Source: Gymnorhina tibicen | Lineage: Eukaryota; Chordata; Aves; Passeriformes; Artamidae | Assembly (NCBI GenBank): GCA_013399875.1 | Contig: VXAZ01003471.1 | Span: 345,871-409,870 of the forward strand | Direction of reading: 5' to 3' | DNA length: 64,000 bases | Part shown: piece by piece, positions 23,622-37,740 of the stretch | Numbering within the stretch: the first letter of the stretch is position 1 | Layout of the letters: each line of letters opens with the position of its first letter | Program-made: the position numbers and the translations under genes | Notes under the pieces: model-generated | What the model was told of the DNA's origin: nothing | Seen by the model: the letters and a program-made list of their open reading frames with translations, nothing else | Database searches by the model: none

Positions 23622-24248
23622 ACCATAGAATCACAGATGGTTTTGAGTTGGAAGGGACTTAAAGATCGTCTAGTTCCAGCCCTCCACACCATGGTCAGGG
23701 ACTCTTTCCCCTAGACCGGGTTGCTCTGAACCCCATCCAAGCTGGCCATCCACTTCCAGGGATGGGACATCTGCAACTCTTCTTGGCAATCTGTTCCAGT
23801 GCCTTACCACCCTCATAGTGAAGAATTTCTTCCTTATATCTAATCCAATTCCACTCTCTTTAAGTTTAAAGCTATTGCCCTTGTCCTTTCACTTGTAAAA
23901 GTCTCTCTCCAGCTTTCTTGTAGGCTCCCTTTAGGTACTGAAAGGCGCTACAAGGCCTCCCCAGAGCCTTCCTTTTTTCAGGCTGAACAATCCCTGCCTG
24001 TCTTCATAGGAAAGGTTCTCCAGTCCTCTGATCATCTTCACTGCCTTCCTCTGGACCCACTCCAACAGGCCCATGTCCTTATTATGTCAGTGGGCTCAGA
24101 GCTGGATGCTGTAATTCAGGTGGGATCTCATGAGAGTGGAGTAGAGGGGCAGAGTCACCTCCCTCACCTTCTGGCCACACTTCTTTTGATGCAGCCCATG
24201 TTATGGTTGGCTTTCTGGGCTGTAAGATCACTTTTCTGGCTCATGTGA
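23622..24248 (-). mobile_element. CR1 LINE 3' fragment, about 0.6 kb
   Basis: Begins ACCATAGAATCACAGATGG, continues with GAAGGGACTTAAAGATCGTC and then CR1 motifs such as the segment around 23700-23830 (ACCGGGTTGCTCTGAACCCC; CTGTTCCAGTGCC). It ends in the coding part near CTTTTCTGGCTCATGTGA. Orientation is minus. It overlaps no gene and lies about 1.6 kb upstream of the NPVF promoter. Confidence 0.9.
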
Positions 24249-26900
24249 TGGGAAAAAGCACAGTTCTGTGTGGTCTCAAGGGGCAGTGGTTCCCCTTGCA
24301 TTCTTTGAGACTGTGCTACAAGGTGTTTTACAGTGGGATGTGGTAGATAGGGAGAGAAAAGATACTGTACCAGTAGTGATTCATGAAGAGGGCTTGTATG
24401 AGCATACATAAACCATGTATGCAGGAAATAAGAAAGCATGATGATGCATTTGTCCTCATAGTGCCTTGATACTCTCAGAGTAGGTGGCTTGTCTTCTGTT
24501 TTTAAATAATATTCTTAGAAGGGAAATGTAATTTTGGGGATACCAAAATGTCGGTATTTGCAAATCTGAGCCAGGTTCTTTGGAAAACAGAAGGAATAAA
24601 ATGTCAATGGAGAAGACCTCTAGAAGGATCCCATGTCCTTTTAGTGCTCTGGCAGGTCAGGGGCAGCAATTTTCTCTTTTCACCAAGGGCTGAATGTGGG
24701 TTCCTGACTCTCTGGAGACTCATGTCAGGGGGGCTTCAATCTGTGGGAGTAGACAGATTTTCTAAGTTCCTTTTCTTTATGGTAACAATAAGGACAATAA
24801 AGAATGCAATTCGTACTCTAATATCTATCTAATGTGGTCATTTACCACTGGGCCTTCCTTTTATCTAGCTGCTGGTTTATGAACCTCTCTTGATCAAAGA
24901 TCTTGCAGTTAAATCTATGAAGATATTCGCCTTCTAAATTAAATTGTATTGGCAAGATCCAAAAATTCTCTCTTTCATTGTTTGGCATAAAAAAAATTCT
25001 GCTTTCCCTGGACAGAAAAAGAAAATGTATTGCTGTTGTCTAAGCCAAATCAGGCTTTCTTGACATTCAGCTTGTCTCCCATGTATGTTGATTTTCTAAT
25101 CAACATAAAGTGAAGTTTTCAGGTGTTTTTCAGGCCAGGCAGTCAGGGAGTTGTGTGTCCTGGTACTTTCTAATGAATTAATTTGCCTTTGATGGCTCTA
25201 CAGCAGGAACTCCTTGGAAATTTCAAGTCAAGCAGTTACAGTGATTGTTTGTTATCTTTCCTGAGGAAGGGCTTGTCAGACTCTACTGCTCAAGTACCAG
25301 AATGGATAACATGAGTGCTCTTCATCAATGTGGTCATGACTTCAGTAGCAGCATAAGCTGGCCCCGCTGACTTCCAACTGAGGCAGCTGAGGAATCCTGT
25401 CATGATCTATTAAAATTATTTATTTGCGGAGGGAAGACACATTTGTGGGTGACATATTGTGTTGTAGAAGTGGGCTGTTTATTCTTTAATTGCTTCTGCT
25501 TGATCTACAAAGTGTCTGATTAAGCCCTTAAGGGGAGGAGAACAGCTCTGCGTATTATTGAAAATAATTTTTGAGTTCTTAGCCTCTGGTCCTACACTTG
25601 TTTTGCCTTGCTATCTTACGTCACTCATCAGCCAAGCTATTCAGAGGACTTCAACATAATTGGACTTCTGTTTTGAAAATTCCCCAGTTCAATAGGGTTG
25701 AGCCGTGCCATCTACATCTGAAACAAGCCTCACAGGCAGTGACAGTTTAAGGAGTTTTCCCACTGGTGCATACTAGAGACTAGGACAAGGTAGTGTTTGC
25801 TTCTGTTTTTCCTGTCATTTAATGTAGGTAGGCACATTTTGGCACATAGGCAGGAGCAGTTTGGTTTAGTGCTGTAAGAGTAAGGTGGATCTGATCAGTG
25901 ACAAGTTGATGGATATCTACTTTAAAAATTTGACATTAAAATATAATTAGTAGTAATGGCAGAAGTAGCTCAATTTCATAAGCAGCTCCATGCACAGTTA
26001 TTTGATTCTGGTGAAAGAACAAGTTTTAATATTGCTCTTTTTTCATATGAGAATATACTGATAAATCCTTATCCATTATTAACAACATATTGTGTGAAAA
26101 TTGCATGTTATATGACTCATGCCACCAATAAGCATCTGTGCATTTCCATAATGATAAATCATTCATAATATATTCATTTTGCCATTATGTATTATATGAC
26201 CTCTCCTATGGCTCATTTTGAAGTAAGAAGATTTTAAAATACGTAACTTTTTTCGCTGGCAAGCAGTTCTATTCATTTTTTCACCCATTCCTATGGCATG
26301 CAGTGGGTTGTGTTGGCTTTGCTGTGTTGTGCTTCAGTTCTGGTGCACAATACAAGGTGTATTTGCTTGGAATATATATGACTCCAAGCAGACAGATACA
26401 CCTCCACTTCACTCAGTATCCTGACACCGTATACAGATGTAGGCCTGGTGTCCCTCTCATACTGATAATAAATATTTCAGTGATCAGGGGAACCAGTGAA
26501 GCTTGCTTTCCCATAACTTATTGATTGAATATTAAATGACAGTGTGCATTCTCTGAGATCCAGTAAGGATTAACCTTATTGTAGGATCTCTGTGTGAGCA
26601 GTGCCTCTATCCTCTCTTGCTATGCCTGTTATTTCAGAGAGATTTGTCCTGCCAAATTTAACTGAACTTGACTTCTAGACATGAAAGTTATCATGGGTGA
26701 CTGACAGACACACACTTATGCACAGAGAAACATATTTGCTTCATTTCCTTAGAAAACCAGTACCAAATCAGGAATGGCTCTGCTGAAGTATCACAGATAT
26801 AAAGTCTCAACATCTGTAAATTTACTGTGGACACTGTGATAATTTTGATCTCTATTAATGAGGCGTTAGTTCAGCTTTTGGAGTTTTGCAGAAAAGGAGA

Positions 26901-26946
26901 ACCTATTCTACTGTGAAAGAATAGGGAACTTACTCTACTGTGAAAG
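26901..26946. repeat. 27-bp imperfect tandem duplication
   Basis: CTACTGTGAAAG at 26908-26919 and 26935-26946, with similar sequence (ACCTATT / ACTTACT) before each. Confidence 0.9.
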
Positions 26947-28406
26947 CCCCATTCTTTGTGTACTGTAGCTTGGTATGGAAAAATAACATTTATGAAGCAG
27001 CCCTCTTTGATTTGCAGAATCAGACCTATAGTTTTAAACCCCATTTTCACCTCCATGTATCTCTGAGCTTTCCTATTAGCTGGGTAGTAGTAAACAAAGG
27101 ACAAATGCATACAAATATCAAGGTACAAATAATCTTATTTTAAGGTTAACCCCTATGAATCAGTCACCAGTGTTAGAAGATATTTTCCACCTTGATTCCC
27201 TGAATCCAGACTATAGATGTGTAACTTCACATTTTAATTTTTTTCTCCTTGAACTTTTGGAGCAGCAGGACAGCAAGAGAGACACGAAAACAATGAGAGA
27301 GGCTTGAGCTGTTATGGTAACAAGCTGAAAACGACTTTGTCTTCTTGGTAAATAAGGTGTGAACAATAATTCCAGAGTAGACAGGTTCTTCAATTATACA
27401 TTCGTGTTAGTAATAAAATAAACATGTTTTCAATAACATTTGGGATATAAATACGTTATTTTTTACTAACTACTCTGCAGAGTGTAATACCCTACTTACC
27501 AATCTACTATAGCTTGTAGCAGCTCTTGCCCATTCTTTTCTATTAAAAATTAAACCCTTTTACCATACATTATTAAAAGTGCTTTGGTTGGCTGCAAATC
27601 AAGAAAGACTTCATAAAGTCTTACAAGAGCAAGAAATCTGATTAAATCTAGACTCCACAGGCAGCAATGGAAAGAGCATGAGAAAAAATACAACATTAAA
27701 TTATGCCTTAAAAACTCCTTCAGGACTTTAAAAAATCATTAGTAGATTTTATTCAAGTTAACTATTAACCAAGGGAGTCCTAATAGATTCATTATTCCAT
27801 GTTTTCCCTTCACTTTTTCAGTTTGGAACCTGGGTTAGTTATAGATACAAATACCTTCATTCCTTGTTCTCCCCTTTTTCAGAATGGTTTTTTTCTTAGA
27901 AATATTATGCTCTTTTAATAGTTCCCCTGTGCCTTGTATATAAACACAGGAGTTTGAAGATTAAATTATATGTTAGCTGAATTGTGGGTTGCAGGGACTG
28001 ATTTTCACTTTAGGGAAAAACGTAAGCAATTTAGGAGAGGAAAAAATTAAGGGAAAACACCTATGTTTAGTGGAGTAAGAAAAAGACCGCAAGCACTTTA
28101 CTGACAAAGCTGGAGAAGCAGGTCCAGCTTATTTGAGCAAGCCTCCTGCCAGGGCCACCTCCCAGGAAGAGGGTCAAGGGCTTCTCAGCTGGTTGAAATA
28201 GGGCTTGGGAAGAGAGGTACCAACTTTATGGAAAAGAGACAAGATTAACAATGCATACAGTGGTCCAGTTATTGCCGATTTTAAGCAGCTTTCTTTGACT
28301 CTTGTTACTGGTTATTGCTGGACAGCTTGGCTGCTTTAGCACTGAAATTTTTATGGTCTTGTGGAAAAAAAAGTCACTTTTCTCCCCTATTTTCCCTCCC
28401 TCTTAA

Positions 28407-28430
28407 TTTTTTTTTTTTTTTTTTGCACCN
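28407..28430. repeat. Poly(T) run with an ambiguous base
   Basis: Eighteen T in a row, then GCACC and the only N of the window at 28430, then five more T. The N marks a sequencing or polishing problem at a homopolymer. Confidence 0.97.
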
Positions 28431-28878
28431 TTTTTGTAATTCCAAAAAATTGGTGCTTCTCTGTTCATCTGAAATAGAGAGGACAGATTCTTGTGAAGAT
28501 CTGATCCCTATGGTGTGACTATTGGATCAGAAGGTTTCTAATGGCAAGACTGAGAATGATAAGGTGCAAGTCAGTACTGGAACCCATGCATTGGCTGTTC
28601 TAAAGCTCACCTTTGATATCTCAGGGCAGTTGAATGAGGAAAGCTTATGAAGAAATAAATAAGAAAAAAAAAAAGCATTGAGAGGACTAATCTAGAACCT
28701 GAATACAGGATGGGACATGCCATTTTCAAATAAAAGGATCTAGAGGAAAACACCAAGATTACTCAGGTTTAATTGCTGTGCTAATTTGGGGCCCATACTG
28801 AAACAGCTATGTTCAACCTCACTTTGTTTGGAAGGAGAACACTTCAAAACTGTTGAACAGAAGTCCCTAATTTATTGT

Positions 28879-28978
28879 AGAAACTCATGAGTTGGGAGGG
28901 ACGTATCAGAATCACCAGGTCCAACTCCTGGCCCTGTGACTCACACCATGTGCCTGAGAGCATTGTCTAAACCTTTAT
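28879..28978 (-). mobile_element. CR1 LINE 3' fragment, old
   Basis: GGAGGGACGTATCAGAATCACC, GGTCCAACTCCTGGCCC and ACACCATGTGCCTGAGAGC are typical reverse-complement CR1 3' sequence. About 100 bp, diverged. Confidence 0.75.
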
Positions 28979-31639
28979 GATTAAAAACATTTATTTGTCC
29001 TTCTAGGAGTTATCAGTAATGTCCAGCATTTCTGAGATGGGCTGGCAATGGCCTGGAAGTGTCACTCTTTAATTCTTGATGTATTAGCTAGGGCATCAGG
29101 AGCTTTTAATAGGATACTGTTCCTCGAAATCCTTATCAAATGCCAAGACATTTGCTACTCAGTTCCCTGAACCTCGCACTGATTTTCTTAAAAGACAAAA
29201 CCAAGGGGTTTTAGTCCTGAAAGCAAAGGAGTTCTGGTGGCAGTTGCTGCATTGTAAGGGAAGCGCTAGGAACAGTGAGAGCTGTGTGTGGTGCCAGGGC
29301 AGTAAAAGACTAAGAGGCAGAAAGCACAAGAGGAGAGCAAACCTGGACAGTCTGTGCAGGATGTCGATCCAAAGCTTAGTTTCTTGCTCTTGAGTATAAG
29401 AACTAAGTAAACTTTGAGTTATAGGGCTATAATTCCATTGCTGCATTGTGGTGACTGTATAAGGCCACTTGAGCTCTGCTCTTATAGTTTATGATTTCAC
29501 CACAATCCCCTGGTGGATTTACAGCCCTGTAATTTTTTACAGTAGTGAGCTGCTTATTTTTCTGTTTATGACAGTACCTCACTGGAGAAATTGGTAATGG
29601 TCACCTAGTCCTATCATATAGCCCTTATACTCTTGAGTTTGTTTTTGAATAAAAAATTAAAATTGTTCCTTAGAAGCTGACAGCTGGGCACAGAGGAGGG
29701 TTCTGCCTCTCTATCTCTTTAAAGATTGTTTAATTTAGCAATTATTTGTCTAGATGCAGGAGAGCGTAATGACTATGAATTTCACATCTCAGTATGACAA
29801 ACAGCTTTAAGACTCCTACTTTCACGTATTTTCCTTCCTCTTTCTTGCCCTCCTGCTGTATATCAATTTCTCAATTAAAGTTCATCTCACCAGCCTCTTG
29901 CACAGGATGTCACCATAATAGAAGGCTGAGAGGAGGTCAGTGTGGATCACCATAGGTGGATGCCCTGACTGAGGAAGAAGCGGGTCTTGGGCTTGATCCC
30001 ACCCTAGCATCATGCCACGGATTTTGCTTCAGAGCAGATGGACATAGCTGTTAATTTGATTAGTTGTGAGTTGGAAGGGAGGTAATCACAGCAAAAGGGG
30101 ATGAGCACAGTAGGCAGGTAATTTAAGTGTCATATGCTTGTCTGCTGCAGCGTCACAGCCGTATTCTGCTCCACAGGTAATGGCGCCAATTACTTAGCGC
30201 ACATAAATAAATAGAAGCTTTTAACAATCAGCACAGTTGGCCAATCTACCCATTGTACCCTGAGTACTGAGAGAGAAGGCATCACAGACTTGGCAACAGG
30301 TCTGGGGAGCTGCTTAGGAGAGTTAAGTGTTTGAATAGAGAGGCAGGGGATACCCAGAAGCTTTTGATTTTGATGGAAGTATTGACCTTGGCATCTAGAA
30401 AAACTCAGTGTCTCTATTAACATCTTTCAGTACGACTTTGAGTGATTTTACGGTAGGTCAAAAAGCATGTCTGTGGCCAAAAGGAACCGAACCTGTCTCC
30501 ACATGCAGACTAATGGGTGTATAATAGACATGTCTGCAGGACTATGATTTTAGATGAATACAAATTATTGAAAAGGGATTTCATTACAAATACTGAATTA
30601 CCTCTAATTCTAATCTGGAAAATTACCATTGGAGTGTCATAGGATCAGTTACTTGCGGGGACTTCTTTGTTTCTTTTTGTTGTAAACAACCAAGTGCTGG
30701 ATGTGACACATGATAATAATTCTTTTTCTTGAGTCTGGGATGTGAAGAAGTATACTAAAAAATCTATCTTGATATCTGCTTTACCAAGACTCCTAAGATT
30801 GGACATTTGCTTTGAGAAAAAGCTCACACATGCACCTCCTTGACACTGAATCTACTGATTTAGAACATAAGCTGGTATTTTCAGGGCGTATTTTTAATTA
30901 AACTATAGATAAAAACCTAAGATACCTAGATGTTAACAAGTGGGTTGTAGCTGGTGCCCTCCAAACACTGGTCAATGCAATACATGCTGCAATTTCAGGT
31001 GAGGCATTTTTAGTCAGATTTTAATACAGTCTATCATAGGTTAGGCCATGGTAGTTCCTAAAACAGCTCAGAATTTTCTATATTTTGCTTATTTGTGGAC
31101 ATTCATTATTGGTATAATATCTAAATTAGGCTCTTACACAGTTTGGCCACCTTCTTCCTTTGGGCACCCACTGATGTGTGCAAATAAAGGGAAAGAGAAA
31201 AGCCACGCCAAAGGATTTATTCAGTAGTGTTTCCATTTAACCACATGGGGGCATGAGATATTTATTTAAGAGAGCTTTTTAGGCATATGATTGGGAAATA
31301 TGAGGAAAGGAAGCCTTGCTGGTAACCTGGAATCAAAATTGTCACTTGCTTTTTCAGATCTTTTTTTGCAATCAAAATACTTGCAATAAACAGGTATTGC
31401 AAATGACATTAACCTAAAATATAGTAACAAACAAAAATAGAGCATGGACAGGAAAGAATATCAAAACAGATTTTAAATATCCCCATTAGTCAAGCTGGCC
31501 TCTAAATATATTTTCATGATGCTATTTTGGTGCCTCTGTGAGCAAAATCTGAAATCTTCCGTGTAACTCTGCATGTCTGACTTAAATAACCTTAATATTT
31601 ACACTCAATGAGAAGGAGGGTGCTCTGAAATATAGCAAT

Positions 31640-31812
31640 CTACATCTGGAGTAAATCCATTTCATTAATTGCCTAGATGACATTAATTTTTGTCATTCAC
31701 TTGCAAGATGAGTACTATGCTCTATACATTACAACCCAGATCCAGCAAAGCACATAAAATCATAGCTAATGATGTTAAGTGCTTGAATAGTTCTCCTTGA
31801 GCACATGCCTTA
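31640..31812. repeat. Old amniote interspersed repeat remnant
   Basis: ATCTGGAGTAAATCCATTTC at the left and CCAGATCCAGCAAAGCAC with GTTAAGTGCTTGAATAGTTC at the right match phrases of an old amniote repeat (…GATCCAGCAAAGCACTTAAGC…). The middle is unrecognisable. Confidence 0.5.
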
Positions 31813-34800
31813 AGCTGAGTATGTATTGAAGTGCATTCCAACACAGAGAAAGTAGCACAATCAAACCTTTAATTAGTTTTAAAATGGAATTCAAAATGCA
31901 ATGCAATTCTTTGCACTTTACATTGAAAAAAAATGCATGCTTTGAGACTCTCTTGGGACAGAGATGACTAAACCTATTTATCCACTTTGGTTTCCGAAGG
32001 GAATGAATGCTCATTGTTTTCTGCTGGTTTTCCCCCCTAAATTTATAAATTTATTTTGCTCAGTCAACTGGTTTGTTTACAGCAGAATATTTATATGACT
32101 ATTTCCAAGTCTTTTTTTATATGGATTTTTTTATTTACAAGATAATTCACACATTTTATTGGTATTTAAAAGACTAGAATATTTTTGCTTCTGCTCTCTT
32201 AGTTTTAAATCAAAGCAAAAATGAGCAGCAGTAACACTGTATAAGCAAGTGCTCACAATACCTGAAAGCTTGTTTCTTTTCAAAATAAGTAGAAAATCAG
32301 GATTTTGTTCTGCACATTTCTGATCCAGATATTTAATGCTCACTCAAAGGAGCCATAAATCTAGGTCTTGTATTTTGAGCCATTTTGCACTTTCTGTTCT
32401 GCAGTATTCAGCACATGCCTTTGACATACTGATGTCTGTCTAAACAAGATTGCTGTACACAGGTGAATTCCAAGTCTGAGAGCTGTCCTCCTGTTCCTCT
32501 CAGAGAGAAGAAACTGAGAAAAGGACCCCTGAATTCAATCCATACTTCACCAAAACTTGGAGTACTGTTTTCTTTAGCTTTGTATAAACCCATTTTTGTG
32601 GTAAATATATTTCTACAGAAAGTCTAAATATTGCCCAGAGTCAGCAGACAGACGCAAAACTATTTCTGAACATAATGTAGTTTGTACAGCACAGCAGAAT
32701 TTGTTCTAGCAGACTACAGCTGTTGGGTACTTTTTCCTAAGCTATAAAACCTTCTTATGTCAATGCTTAGGTTTGGATCCATTCAGTTTGCTCCAACAGT
32801 TTAATCTTGACATCTTGCATTTTTAAGTGGTCTATAAAAGCTTGCCTGAAAACCCTTCCCAAAAAATGCTGAAATAACTTGAGCCTGCTGATCCACTTGT
32901 ATAACAAGGGAGCTCGCATGTCTCTTGACTGTGTTCTTAGAGTTAAAACACAAGCATATGAGAGGAACTGTGACAAGCAGAGGATGAGTTCATGTTGCAC
33001 CCTTAGCCTGGCAAAATGCCCACTAACACTAACTGTGCACTTTCTGTCCCCAAAACAGCCCGTAGCAGGCTTGACTGCATTTCTTTTATGTTCGCTCAAA
33101 TGCCTGTTCCTTGCTAGCCATGAAGCACTTGTGTATATTAATCTCTAAAGCTATCAGCTCATCTCTATGCTCTCTAAAATGAATGAGGCAATGAACATGG
33201 TGTCAGATACTGTTTTCCAGTAAGCTTTTCTGATCCACTAATGCATCAAATATATTTGAATTTACTATTCGCATAACATTTTATGGAACACTATTAAGCC
33301 AATTTGGTTGATAACCACTGTAACCTTTTTAGTAAGTTACAGCACAGTGAGGTCACTATTCCTGGATGTGGTTTGCTGTATCATGCACTACTTGCTGATG
33401 CCATGACATCCTTGTATGAAGCAGGAGAGCACCGTTAGTTGGTTTTGTTTGTGGGATTTTTTTAAAGATTGCTTGTTTTTAAATTGAGAACTGATTAGAG
33501 AGAATGATTTAATACTGCTTTTCTTCAAAAGCAACATAGTCTTGGGAAAGGATCAAACAGTCCCTCTAAGCTGGCTACCACCTTCCTGACTTCATGTTGT
33601 TTTTAAATGAAACATCTGACACATTCTCCAGCTGGGATGTTATTTTGTTCTTCTTGACAAAGCAATTCAAAATTCACTGAAAAACAAGCTGAATGGAAAA
33701 GGGTTTTGTTTGTTTTTTTTCATAGACATCTGTAGCTTTCTTTCAAAACTGATGTGATCTTTCATCTGGACAAGAAAGGCTTTGATCCAAACTCTAAGAT
33801 CCCCATATCTCCCAGTTAATTGGTGTTAGTGAGGTAGGTTTGACAGTCCTTAATGCAGGCTGTGGAATTCTTTACTGTGTTAAGACCTGTCTATTGTGCC
33901 TCAGTCAGCTCAAAGACATTAGCTTTCTCTTGTTTGACTTCTGTCCCACTGGGGATGGTTACAGGTTTTATGTGCTTTCATTATTTTCTCTTGTAAAACC
34001 ACTGAATGCCAACAAAGCAAAACACTTGTGAAACTGAACAAAACAATGTCTTATAGACATTCCTGTAACCTTTGGTTTTCACACAAACCCACAGATAAGA
34101 GAGGAGGAGAAGGGGATCACATTAAAAATTGAGCTCTTCATTTTTTAATAACTTGCTTGCTTTTGGGGGTGATCATGTCTGTTTCCCTCTAATATATTTG
34201 TTAATTGAAACAATAGAAGCAAGCATCATAGCTCCTACCATGTGTATATGAGTTGCACACTGTGCATAATAATCTTATTCTCTAAAGAAATATGCTCATT
34301 TAAAAATCCAAATTTTAGTGTGATTAATTTAAACAAAATCTGTGTCCTTCCTTCATGGTAGGACACAACAGAATAAAGAAAATCTTAACTTCTCCACTGT
34401 GTAGCATTTGGCATTGAGGGTAATAACCTGGCAAAGAGATCTTACTGTATGGGGCTTTTCCACAAGCTCTTGTGTTAATGTGGACTGTACACAGTGAATG
34501 GACACAGCCCTCACAACCACACTATTACTGGAATTGAAGAGGAGACAGGAAAGAAATGCATAAAATTAATTTCCTTTTCTGGTTCAGGGGCACTGCAAAA
34601 ACCCCTGTCATTTCTCCCTCAGGGTGCACTGCAACTCCATGCTCCCATACCTAGACTTCAAGAAATACTACAACTAGAAAGGAAAAGAACACTAGTAATT
34701 ACACTAACAGAGCACTAATATTATACCTAAATAGCACTTAGAATTTCCTGGGTGGATAGTCCAGGTTTCTAAAGGTGAAAAACTTGATGCTTTGTAATCC

Positions 34801-37529
34801 ATCCTTTTTCCAGTGGAACGAATCACTTTTTCTCTCAGATGGTCTAACAATTGCAATTAACCAGTTAAATTTCGAATTTGAAAAAGTATGTGCCCAAAAA
34901 TGTGACAATTTTTTTCCTACAACAACTATTAATCTCATAAATCATATTATGCTTTTGTTTAGACCCTACTCACTTCTCTACCTTTTCAACAAAGCTACAA
35001 CCTCACCAGAAAATGCAGCTTCTTCACTTGTCTGTGAGATGATGGGAGTGAATATCCCCTCATGAAAAAGGATAGGAGAAAAGGATTCTTAGGTAGGTGA
35101 CTCAATCAAATACTGTCAGAACATGCAGCTGTCATATTCCCGAGGATCTCTGGGCAGTGACAATTTGCCAGCTATTCTTTAAGGTACAGCACACAATGTA
35201 ATGGAGAACAATTCCCATTTAAGTATCATGTTGAGCTGTTGCAGCATTGTTTTGGGTGCTGGCAGACAAACCAAAAGCTACTTACTATAGCAGTACTGAA
35301 AAGTCTCTGACTCCAAACTAACTCAGCATTCCAGAACTGCATTTTGTAAAGAGTGTAGGATCTTTGTGGTCTGTTTATTGTCTGTTAAGCTAGGGGGTAA
35401 GCTTACACGGGTCCTGATACTTGATCATGAGAACATAATATGAATTTCAATATTGAAAATATTAAAGATTAAAGCAGAGATTCCTCATCCGCTAGGCATA
35501 AAAAGCACAAAGCAAAAATCATTATTAACTGATATGTTTGAGAAACTATGTGACAGCTATGACCCTGCAGCTGTTATTGATCTTGGCAGTTAGAGGTTTA
35601 ATATTGATTAGAAACTGATATACCACTGACATGCACATATTCATTTCTTTCTGAATATATGTCTCATCTTTTTTCTTCAGGTTCATCTCTAGAGCAAAGA
35701 TCTCAGAGTTCAATTCACTACTCAATAGTAGCTTCTGCATCCCACAGCTATTTTTTTTAGTGCAGCCTATTTCTAAAAGTTGATAGGAAGGCAATGCCTT
35801 TGAACTACAGTGAACAGGAGTATCTGTAGAGGATAAGGTTTGATCTTAAGTAGGAAGCTCAGGTTTGGTGGGAAAAAAAGGAAGAAAAATTAAATGAGGC
35901 TGTAAAAAAACTATTTTTACATTGATGAAAAAAAATCCAACTCACTATTGTAAATAGGAAGAGAAGGCAGCATGCAAATGGAGACACAGACTTATGATTG
36001 GTTTTTCTAATCAGGGCCAAGACAGAAGACTGTTAGAAGAGCTAGTCCTGTGCTCAGTGAGGAAGAGATATTTCAGGATGAAAGCTCTTTTCACAAGTAA
36101 TGCTGACATGCCCAAGTTGAAACTATCTGTGACAAATGCGTCAGTGGACATGAGATTGTTCAAATGTGGGTGACTTGCAGGTTGTTAGGAGACTGGGAGA
36201 GACATATGGATGCAGTGGCTGGCTCCTTAGGTGAGAAGGTCACTTAGTCCATGCTGGGATCCATGACCCTGTGCGTGCTGTAGCTCGGAGAGCTTGGCCT
36301 GCCATTGTCTGATCTGTTGTCCACACCAGCAGCTTCCGCCTCCGGTGGGATAGAGCACCTGGTCTCTGTCTGTGAGATTTGCAGCCTTCAAACTTCCATT
36401 CACAAGCTGCTCCAAGGGCTTCCTGGTTTTTTGAAACAGCCACGGACTGCCATTTTTAGAAGTCATGGTTGCAAATGGAGGACACGAGAATCATTACTCC
36501 AGTTCTGCAGCTGTGAGAGGCTGCTCTAGAGTCTGAAGAAGAAAAGATACATAACCAAGTGCATTAAGCAGCCACTGTAGGGGTTGCCACTCATTTTGGA
36601 TTGGGGATTTCTGTTTGTTTGATTGTGTTTAAGGGGTGCAATAATTTATTTTTAGCACAGTAATTTTTCCATTGGCTGACTTCTTTAGGAAAGATTAACA
36701 AATGTAGTGATTATTCTCTTGCATCCTGAGACAAGTGCCTGGCTGTTTCCGTATCACCACTGAAATCTGAAACCAATGAGAGGTTTGGGCCAGTTGTTAA
36801 GTTACATACATAAAATCTCCTACATGAGCTTAGGGTTTTTCACATGTTTAAGCACCTAGGGTTGATTCAAAGCGACTGATGGAATAACCAGGCTTTATGC
36901 ATTAGACATGAAAGGCATTTGAATAAATTCCAGTTCAGCATTTATGTCTGGCATTTTCAAGGTTTACTCTTATCTCACTTCCCTTCAAGAAAATTGGGAT
37001 TGTGCTTTACCCAGCTTTTCAAGCATTTCCAGATAAGTACCTTTGGAGAAAAGAAATCTGGCTAAAGATTGTACTTGCTTTCTTTACTTATTCACAGTTT
37101 CAGCGACAAACCCAGGCAGCTTTTTATTTTTAACCTCTTCAGGGCTGAATGTGTCAGAAAGTTGAGTCACAGCCCGAGGAGTTTCATTTACTTTTTGCTA
37201 ACATTTTGGATTGGCATAGATGTAATCTCATTAGGGTATCCATGGAGAATGACATGAAGAGGGAAGTAGCTTCTATTGTTTACTTGTACTATATGTTGGG
37301 ATAATCTGCGAAGCCCTAGTGGAGTTGTAACTCTGAACATGCTGATCAGAAGCATTAAGGAAATTAACATAAAGCTCTATTAATGGCTTAAGGGAATCTG
37401 ACTAAACAAACAAGGCCACACTGAGCAATAAATGTGAGTCTCAGACTGCATGGCTTTCCTCATAACTACTCTAATTAATTGCTACAAAAGATTAATTTTA
37501 TAATACAGCATGGATATCAAAGGGAATAG

Positions 37530-37740
37530 CTTCATGATTTAAGTGTTACGTGTCTCCCTGGGAGATTCAGGTTCAGTTCTTCATGAAGCTGTTGTCAGCC
37601 TTCCAAAATATAATAGCTAAAATGAATTTCTTGGATTTTACTGCTGGAGTTTCTTTGTAATAAAGACCTCAGACCTTCTTCCGCTGAAGTCAGTGGCAGG
37701 TTGCTATTAATTTCAGTGGAAGCAGAAGCAGGTAGACAAA
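37530..37740. repeat. Old amniote repeat, possibly tRNA-derived SINE
   Basis: GGGAGATTCAGGTTCAGTTC resembles the region around a B box in old tRNA-derived SINEs. GCTGAAGTCAGTGGCAGG and TTTCAGTGGAAGCAGAAGCAGG form the imperfect inverted pair seen in old amniote repeats (about 37683-37735). Confidence 0.35.
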
